From Aselliscus stoliczkanus (taxonomy: Eukaryota > Chordata > Mammalia > Chiroptera > Hipposideridae): a stretch of DNA of 64,000 bases. Positions 56,860 to 64,000 of this stretch are shown piece by piece. Each line of letters begins with the position of its first letter. Position 1 is the first letter of the stretch. Position numbers and translations under genes: made by a program. Below the pieces are notes generated by a model. That model ran no database searches. It saw only the letters and a program-made list of their open reading frames with translations, and was not told where the DNA came from. The stretch spans positions 157,589,434 through 157,653,433 of the forward strand of contig CM066727.1 in the NCBI GenBank assembly GCA_033961575.1, in the 5' to 3' direction.

Positions 56860-57073
56860 CTATGTCACTCCTTTCCCCACATCCTTCCTCTGTAATTGCA
56901 CCATCCTTCCTGCCTGTCCCATCTTATGACAGTTTGTACACTGAGCTGTCACTACCTGTTGACATGCCTGCCTCTCCTCCCATACCTGAACTCCCAGAGG
57001 GTATAATTATTTCTTCCCCAGACCTAAAGTCAATCAACAAAGTAGATTCTCAATAAATATTTGTTGAATAAAT
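56860..57073 (+). mobile_element. L2 LINE 3' end, right part
   Basis: 'cactcctttccccacatcc', 'gaactcccagagggtataat', 'gattctcaataaatatttgt', 'tgaataaatgaac', the L2 3' terminus. It continues from 55970-56170 across the Tigger-like insertion. Confidence 0.75.
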
Positions 57074-58141
57074 GAACAAAATAGGAGAGATTCATCTTTT
57101 GCCTTCTTCCACTCTTCCCCCATCACCAGCTGCCTTTTCTCAGCCTTCACTTTTCTTCCTTTCCCCCTGTGCCAGCTTCTCTGCCATGGTCAACCTTCTC
57201 TTCAACCCTAGCTGTCCATTTTGTCTCAGCCATCAGTATCAGAACTTGTACTCATTAAAGATTTTGATAAATTCATAAGACTGACCCTCTCATGGGGTTT
57301 TTATAATTTGCCAGGTGACAAATTTTGAGCCAAAGTAATAAATGTCTAATTGTGGGATTTTAGCTGGTCAGAGGCTCTCTCAAAGTCCCTGCACCCACAC
57401 TGTGGCATTTAGTGTAGGAGTTGCCTTTTCATGAAGCACGAAATCTCTGTAAACTCTTGGCTATGTGATGATCTAGGGCCCTAAGAAATCAGTTTGCCTC
57501 AAGCTGAATGGTCCCACCATTCTTCTAGAACTACCAAATTATTAAGACTGCTTGAAAAAAATAAATCTTTCAGTTTTGTTTTGTTTATTTAAATAAGGCT
57601 CCACATTTCAAGGATAAGAAAGGCTTTACCAACTAAAAGATTCAAGCTCAGCAGATCTGATTTAAACACTAATTAATCGTATCTTTCTTATTTGGTGAAC
57701 TATTTAAAATGTAGTTATTTGTTAATGAGGGACAGAGGAATAGAATCATTAAAATCCTAATAAGAAATAAGCAGAGAAAAACTTTCCCCCAAATATCTCT
57801 CAGCAGATAAGTTAAAGGGTAAACAGTAAGAAAGATGAGCTCAGAAGAATAAGAGTTTAATAAACATCCAGCTCGGTTTCCTAGGAATTCTGAAAGCTCC
57901 CTCTGAGTGTTTTGTAAGAGACCTTTTTAGGAAGATAAAGGATGGATGGTGAGTTCTACCATGACTGTACTTCAAAAGAGGGCATAATCTATATGGAAGT
58001 GATACACACTCCCCAATTTCTGTCCACTGGAGTATTTGTGTTAAAAACAGATAAATAAGGGGCAACCCAGTCGGGACCCCCTCTCATTTTGAGAGCTATT
58101 ATTTTCTACCCTAATACACTCTCCTCTGCTGTAAACTTTTA
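57074..58141. other. Unassigned non-coding sequence
   Basis: A pyrimidine-rich start (57085-57240) with no clear family, then AT-rich unassigned DNA. No gene recognised. Confidence 0.4.
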
Positions 58142-58170
58142 AAATAAATAAATAAATAAATAAATAAATA
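58142..58170. repeat. (AAAT)n microsatellite
   Basis: About seven AAAT units. Confidence 0.95.
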
Positions 58171-58985
58171 CTGATTAATAAGATTCTGCCTGCCAAACTA
58201 TCCCCATGCCAGTGTGGCCCCTCAGACTAAGGCCATACTACCGAAGCAGAGAAGCCAGTTATAAATCATCAGGCCATCAGTCACTGAAAGCTTTCAGTCT
58301 GCTGAGTCAGAACGGAGAATAAGGCAGTAAAAATAACATTCTAGAGGTGCTTGTCTTTCAGACATATAGCAATATGATACAGTAGTAAGCACTAGAAATC
58401 AAATAAGATCATGGATGAAGAGATGCATTTAAAATCCCAAGACACCTTATAAATATCTGGTGGTAGAATTACTATGATGGAGATATGTGATGCCATTTAA
58501 TTGGTGGAGGTGATGGCTAAGTTGTCAAATACAAGACCAATAAAAGTCAATAAAAGCTACCTCCCCCTGCCTAACTTAAACAGGCTTTGAGCCAAGAAAA
58601 CAAGGCTATATTTGGTTTTCAGAGGCTTGGGCCACCAGAAAAATCCATTTAAGACATATGATTATGATATATGTTATTCTAGATTATATATTGGTTTAAA
58701 ATAGAAAATGGTTCTGAGTTCCATCTCAGCCTCCCAAGAGCTTGTCTACCCACCACTTTTAGTGAGGATGAGATTCCCTTGTTTCCTGACCCCCACCCCC
58801 ACCCCTCCACCCCCAGAGTGGAACATAGGTCTGGCAGCAGAGACAGATCCCCTGGGATCATTTAAATCTGGTAAAGGGATGAGGAGTTATTTAGTCCAAA
58901 CCCCTGATGGAATCTAGTAAAGATGAAAAAAACTCATGCGTGTAAAGCCTATATCCAAATAATTAGCATATACTAAGCCCTCAAT
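58171..58985. other. Unassigned non-coding sequence
   Basis: Includes a C-rich tract (cccccacccccacccctccacccc) near 58790-58814 and two chance frames (58679-58861 minus, 58708-58917 plus). No gene recognised. Confidence 0.4.
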
Positions 58986-58989
58986 AAAA

Positions 58990-59095
58990 GTTGCTATTAA
59001 TAGTACCAATAGTAATATCTTGGAGCTGTTTAGTGGCAGGGCTGGGACTAGAACCCACGTCTGTACTCTCAATCTTCCCCATAAGACCGGAAGCC
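58990..59095. mobile_element. Possible MIR fragment
   Basis: 'agtggcagggctgggactag' followed by 'aacccacgtctgtactctc' resembles the inverse MIR head. The left side 'taagccctcaataaaagttg' resembles a forward MIR end, so the orientation is uncertain and two pieces may abut. Confidence 0.45.
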
Positions 59096-60675
59096 TCCTG
59101 CTATCGAAAGACTATCTAGAGTGGGAGGCCTTGACAAATTGTTTTAAAAGAGCCAATTATTTCCAAGCAATTTATTGTATTGTAAATGCCATCATTTATA
59201 TGCTCAGATAGTCCAATTTAAGAATATCAACAGATAAAGTTTGATTTGTTCTAGATTCCCAAATTATTTTTCCCATTTCCTTTCATAAAAAGGAGTCCAG
59301 ACATAAAAAGCAAATGTGGTAAAGGAAATCCCTAAATGATTATTTTCATTAAAATTATGTTTGCTTGAAAATTAGACAATAAGCCTTCATATCTCATGGC
59401 TCCAGCTGTACAATTTGACAATAACCTGCACTTACAGATATATTTTAGCAAACATACTCCTACAAGATGCTCCAGGCTTTACAAAATGCCAAGGAAAACA
59501 GCTGGGAACCATGACCTCCTGAGCCTTATCCAAAAACAAAGCAAGCAAGAAAATTATTCTTACCCCCAGCTCCCCAAAAAAACAAAACAAAAAAACGGTA
59601 AAATATTTCTGTCCTAAAGCAATGCAGGGTAAATCTAGCATAGATAATTTTACTTTACTCTGTGATCAAATAAATTGAATGGTTTGACTCTACTAAGCCA
59701 CAAAAGTAAGTGGCCCGTAACATATCTGCCTAAAGAACATGATTATGACTTGAAAGAAATCAAACACTGGACATTTAAATTTAAGTAACAATAATAACAA
59801 TGATAATGGTCACGATCAAAAGGAGGAATTTTGTGAAAAAAAGCTTCATGGTCAAAATAAGTTTCAAAAATTCTTATTCAAACCAAGTTAAAACAAATAA
59901 AATTAACCAAGTTTCTTTCCTGCAGTATTCTCAAAGGCCCCAGTTCCCTTATGTAAATTGTTTCTCCTACAAAGCAAAATAATGTATAGCAATTGGCAAA
60001 CTTATTCCTTTGCAGAGAGTCAATTGGAGCTGGTATTCTACAGAACCCATTTTGAAATAATCTGATTTAGATGATAGGCAGGTATTTAAAAGACCCATCT
60101 AATATTAGGGTAATCATAATGTATACAATATATTCTTATATTAAATCCTTAATACCTATAGTTGTATAACCTTAAAATATATTGCTAATCATTATCTATA
60201 GGAATTGAATTTACATTGGCAGTGAAAAGAAAGCACCACTTCTTACCAGGAAGCTTGTTTCTCCCCTGCCTACATTTAATTTATTATTGACACTTTAACA
60301 TTTGACATGGATAAAATAAACACTTTTTTGTTCGCAGTTACTAATGTTCACTGCAATCCAAGTTGCCCTTGTTGGACTAATATATAAGCATCAGTATGAA
60401 TTTTTAAACATTTTTAAAATTATTTTATTATACAAGTGTTGGGTGCCTATTACAGAAAATTTAGCACATTCAGGAAAGATTTTTTTTTTTAAGAAAACAG
60501 TAAATTATTATCAGCAATTCCACAACCTAGGGATAAACTTTGGTATGTATCGTTTTTACAGTTTTGTCTCCTAATTTTTTTGCATACTGAGCATTTTCCC
60601 TGGACATTAAAAATTTATTCAAAAGCACATTACCCATGGTTAAATATGGTGGATTGAAATCATGTGTTCATCTTT
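59096..60675. other. Unassigned non-coding sequence
   Basis: AT-rich. Frames at 59396-59641, 59800-59982 and 60344-60574 have no recognisable domains. No repeat recognised. Confidence 0.4.
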
Positions 60676-60679
60676 GCTT

Positions 60680-61465
60680 CCCATCAAAAATGGAAAAATT
60701 GCAAGAACTGAAGAGTAAGCAACATCATTTTTTTTTTCAAGATGGAAATTAGGTGAAGGCATAGTAACTGCTTTAGTAGAAGAGAAAAAGCTGAAATGTA
60801 ACTAAGTGCCTACAGCTGGAGATTTTATCAAGCTACAAGTAAATCTACTCTAGAATCCTCCCCAAAAAGCGTTTACAGAAATTGAAGGTGAGACATAAAG
60901 CTAAGCACAGGAGAACTGGCTTCAAACATGTATTGGGAGTAGACACACAAGCCCCACTGTGCATAGCTAAGGGACTTCCCTTCCTACCCCAACGACAGAG
61001 GATTCATTCTCTGGAGAAAGTGAACCAGAGACCCTCCTAGATATGTGATTGCCCAGCCTAGCAATGGTCAGGAGAGGAGCCAAAGGTAGTATAAGAAACT
61101 AAAAATAAGGGATTGAGTGAAAGTTTATAAATGAAAGACATGAAATCCCCCCCAGAACACTGGAAGTCAGGCTGATAAAAGCAAGAACACCAATCGGAAA
61201 ACCCTTCTGTGAAGAAACAAAGCTAAACAAACCCAGATGCTCAAAAAAGCCATGGGAACTAATATTCATGGGTCAACTGACACAAAAGCTAATTCTCAGT
61301 CCTATCATCCTACAATGATGTCATGCACTTAGTTCCCAGTCAACACTGCAGTGCCTCACTCTTAAATATGAATGGAGAAACAAAATCTCCAGACATAGGA
61401 GGAAGGCTTTCAACATGAAAAACAAATAGACATTAACAACTATAATAGAACTTTATGGAACCTGG
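60680..61465 (+). mobile_element. Old L1 (L1M/HAL1-like) 5' segment
   Basis: Text such as 'acagaaattgaaggtgagac', 'ctaaacaaacccagatgctc', 'tatgaatggagaaacaaaat' and 'atgaaaaacaaatagacatt' appears to lead into the L1 ORF1-type sequence that resumes at about 63506. No frame is intact. Identification of this left portion rests mainly on continuity with the right portion. Confidence 0.5.
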
Positions 61466-61473
61466 ATTTCAGG

Positions 61474-63497
61474 GTCAAGATGGTGGAGTAGGTAAATAAT
61501 GCGTTCACCTCCTTTCAGGGCCACACCAATTACAACCAAAGCACAGAATAACCATTATTGAGAATTGCCTGAAGTTTAGCTGAACCGAAGCCCTACAACT
61601 ACAGACATATTGGAGAAGTTATTTCAAGACTGGTAGGAGAGGCAGAGACGTGGAACAGGCTGGTCCCACAACTGCATGTGACCATTAAAATTTGGGAGGG
61701 ATATCTCAGCCATGGAGGTCCCCCCCCCACCATGAGGAGCAAGGGGTCCCAGTCCCTCGCCAGCCCAGGGTTTCAGTACTAGGGAGAGAAGTACCCATAA
61801 TTTCTGGTTGTGAAAATCAGCAGAGATTGTGGCTGAGTGAGACGGAGGGCGGCTCCACTCCCAGGTGCCCCTCTTAGAGGGATTTCACAAGGACTTACTT
61901 GCTGATGGAATCACTCACTCTGAGCTCCAGCGCTGGGATAGCAGTTCTAAACGTACCAAGGACACACAGAGAGGAATTGAGTTGTCTGGCTTCAAATTGA
62001 GTCCTCAAAGAGCAGCTTTCTCCCGGATGGAGGAACCGATGGAAGCCATCATTGTTTCTTTGTTGAACCCTCCCACTTCTTGCATACAGACGCAGGCAGA
62101 CGTCATATCTGAGTCTCCACCCAACCAGCTCTCACCTTTCACCTGCCCCATCCTAGTGATTCCCTGAGACCACTCCCCACCCAACTTTCAGGCACGTCCA
62201 AGTCACTTCCAGTGGCTTTTCTGTATAAATGGCCTGCCTCGGACATTCCTAAAATCTCTCAAAGGTTCACAAAACCCAGACAAGCAGTATCTGGCTTCAG
62301 CGTATCTCTGGCTGAGCAGCCCTAAGCCCAGAACTGGTGATAGCCAGCCTTGGTTTGCTGCTTGGCCTCTCTAGGCAACTCCAAGCACAGCACAGACAGC
62401 AGACTGTTTTCCTTTGTGGCTCATACCAGGTGGCCCCAGGCAGGGCACAGACTGCCACTGAACTTGGCCTGCAGTGGGTCCCCTCCCAGGAGGCCCCGAG
62501 GCTGGCAGGCCAGTAGCCAGCTTCTGACTGGGCCAGAGCATCACCCAGCCACCTCCAAGGCTGACACACCCAAAGGGCAGACTGGGCAGGCACTCCAGAG
62601 CTCTGCTAAAGCAAACCCTGCTCTGTAGGGTCAGGCCCTGCACAACAGCTCCTCTACTGTGGTAACAGCCAGTCCTCACAACCAATGAGCCTGAAGGATA
62701 TTGTGCTCAGTGAAGTATGTCAGACACAGAAAGACAGATGCAATATGATTTTGCTTAAATGTGGAATCTAAAGAAAAAAATAAACAAATAAAACAGAAAC
62801 AAACTCAGATTCAGAAAACATTTTGATGGTTGCCAGATGGGAGGGTGGTTGGAAATGGGTGAAAAAAGGGGAAATGACTAAGAAGTACAAATTGGTTGTT
62901 ATAAAGTACTCATGGGGATGTAGGGTATAGCATAAGAAATATAGTCAATAATATTGTAATAACTATGTATGGTGTCAGATGGGTACTAGATTTACTGGGG
63001 TGATAGATGGGAGGGAGTTTGGGAAACAGGGTGGAAAAGCTGAAGTACATTCAGTACATTCAGAAGTACAAATTGGTAGTTAAATAATAGACATGGGGAT
63101 GTATAGTAAAGCATAGGGAATATAGTCAATAATATGATAATAACTATGTATAGTGTCAGGTGGATACTAGACTAGTCTGGGGATCACTTCTTAAATTATA
63201 TAAATGTCTAACCAGTATGCTATACACCTGAAATTAATATCAAATAATAAATATTGAATGTCAACTGCAATTGAAAAATTAAAAATGGGGAGGAAAAGGT
63301 GACGGGAAATAAGAAGTTCAAATTTCCAGGTATAAAACAAATAAGTCACAGGGATGTAACGTACAACATAGGGAATATAATCAATAATATTGTGACAGCA
63401 TGATACAGTGTCAGATGGTTGCTGGACTTATCATGGTGATCACTTCTTCAGGTATATAAATGTTGAATAACTATGTTATACACCTGAAACCCAATGC
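61474..63497 (+). mobile_element. L1 derivative: 5' UTR fused to 3' end, no ORFs
   Basis: 61474 to about 62690 is a GC-rich L1 5' UTR starting 'gtcaagatggtggagtaggt'. At about 62685-62695 it switches to the L1 ORF2 end ('gagcctgaaggatattgtgc', 'gaagtatgtcagacacagaa') and 3' UTR. ORF1 and nearly all ORF2 are absent. The 3' UTR holds three related modules (about 62873-63005, 63058-63240, 63308-63492), each with a 'gggaatatagtcaataat'-like core. Short flanking repeat atttcagg at 61466-61473 and 63498-63505. The host is an older L1 segment. Junction bases share short similarity with L1 text, so deletion or template switching is as likely as splicing. Confidence 0.75.
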
Positions 63498-63505
63498 ATT
63501 TCAGG

Positions 63506-63825
63506 AAAGAGGATAAAACATAAAAATAAAACTATATACATAAGACATATACATAAGAGAAGATACTACAGCCATGAATTAAGAAACAGAATCTGGGCCT
63601 GGGACATAGGAAGAGGAGGAAGGAAAAGTCAAAGAACAAGAGAAATATCATGGAAGTTTTAAAATACCAGAGCAGAAAGAAGTCAATAGAAGTTTGGAAT
63701 ATAATGAAAAAATTTCCCAGAAAGTAGAACAAAAAAAACCCAACATGGGTAATTGAAAGAAAGGGAACAAACTTAGAAGGATAAGCTAAGAGGTTCAATA
63801 TATCACTAGTAGGAATACAAAAAAA

Positions 63826-63828
<3 letters not shown>
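63506..63828 (+). mobile_element. Old L1 (L1M/HAL1-like) ORF1 segment
   Basis: 'gaagatactacagccatgaa', 'gaacaagagaaatatcatgg', 'tcaatagaagtttggaatat', 'tttcccagaaagtagaac' and 'gaggttcaatatatcactag' match the L1M ORF1 order (coiled-coil region leading to the 'gaggtccaacatctga' block). It is the continuation of 60680-61465. Confidence 0.75.

Positions 63829-63882
<54 letters not shown>
63829..63882. repeat. (GA)n microsatellite
   Basis: About 26 GA units. Confidence 0.97.
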
Positions 63883-63885
<3 letters not shown>

Positions 63886-63919
63886 CAGGACAAGACAAGA
63901 ATTATATTTTTAGATATAC

Positions 63920-64000
63920 AGCTTTTTAATAAACTATTTTTAGAGCAGTTTCATGTTATAATAATATTGAGCAGAAATACAGAGTTCCCATATACCTCCC
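63920..64000 (-). mobile_element. Possible L1M 3'-end fragment at window edge
   Basis: 'ctatttttagagcagtttca', 'attgagcagaaatacagag', 'ttcccatatacctccc' resembles a common L1M-type antisense tail. It runs off the window. Confidence 0.5.

Noticed and set aside
62297..62685. GC-rich frames of 92-104 aa
   Set aside because: They fall in L1 5'-UTR sequence, overlap each other on both strands, and have no protein signature.
1..64000. Endogenous retrovirus (LTR, gag, pol or env)
   Set aside because: I saw no paired LTRs, primer-binding site or retroviral protein motif. All reverse-transcriptase text found is LINE-type.

Overview
This is a stretch of mammalian nuclear DNA. It is AT-rich and full of MIR, L2, CR1/L3, L1, MER5/hAT, Tigger and mariner relics. 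No convincing cellular protein-coding exon was found. The longest open frame (26724-27425, minus) is the C-terminal part of a LINE-1 ORF2, and the next tier of frames are transposase or LINE pieces. The lineage-specific clue is a tRNA-headed SINE family whose long form ends in an AATAAA plus TCTTT (T+ type) tail. From memory this most resembles SINEs of rhinolophoid bats, so a bat of that group is my best guess (inference, not proof). Microsatellites are abundant.

Layout. 1-7130: mostly unassigned sequence with L2 and MIR fragments. 7133-18912: one large L1-derived block flanked by a 17-bp near-perfect direct repeat. It contains a duplicated ORF2 region, an inverted L1 piece, a full-length mariner (12451-13742), a short SINE (9097-9227), a long SINE (15996-16443) and a 5'-inverted L1 (17427-18313). 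18913-33600: unassigned DNA with three L1 3' ends (two with clear target-site duplications and a third short one), five SINE copies (one long, four short including a truncated one), two adjacent hAT fossils and an L2 run. 33780-42300: a CR1/L3 relic, a 40-bp retroposed 5' half of tRNA-Lys (37288-37327), large microsatellites, and an L2 split by an internally deleted mariner (41008-41546). 43100-50000: two more 5'-inverted L1s and a long SINE. 50800-57100: MIR, L2, Tigger1 and another Tigger-like element nested in L2, a long SINE and a SINE of a third type. 57100-60660: mostly unassigned. 60680-64000: an old L1 ORF1-type segment interrupted by an unusual 2-kb L1 derivative that joins an L1 5' UTR directly to an L1 3' end with no coding sequence between them.

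Nothing here acts as an operon or pathway. The sequence is best read as a record of successive retrotransposition and DNA-transposon insertions whose relative order is visible from nesting. The items most worth attention are the tailless tRNA-Lys half retropseudogene, the ORF-less L1 5'UTR-3'UTR insertion, the shared-head SINE family with two different tail types, and the repeated 5'-inverted (twin-primed) L1 insertions with target duplications.
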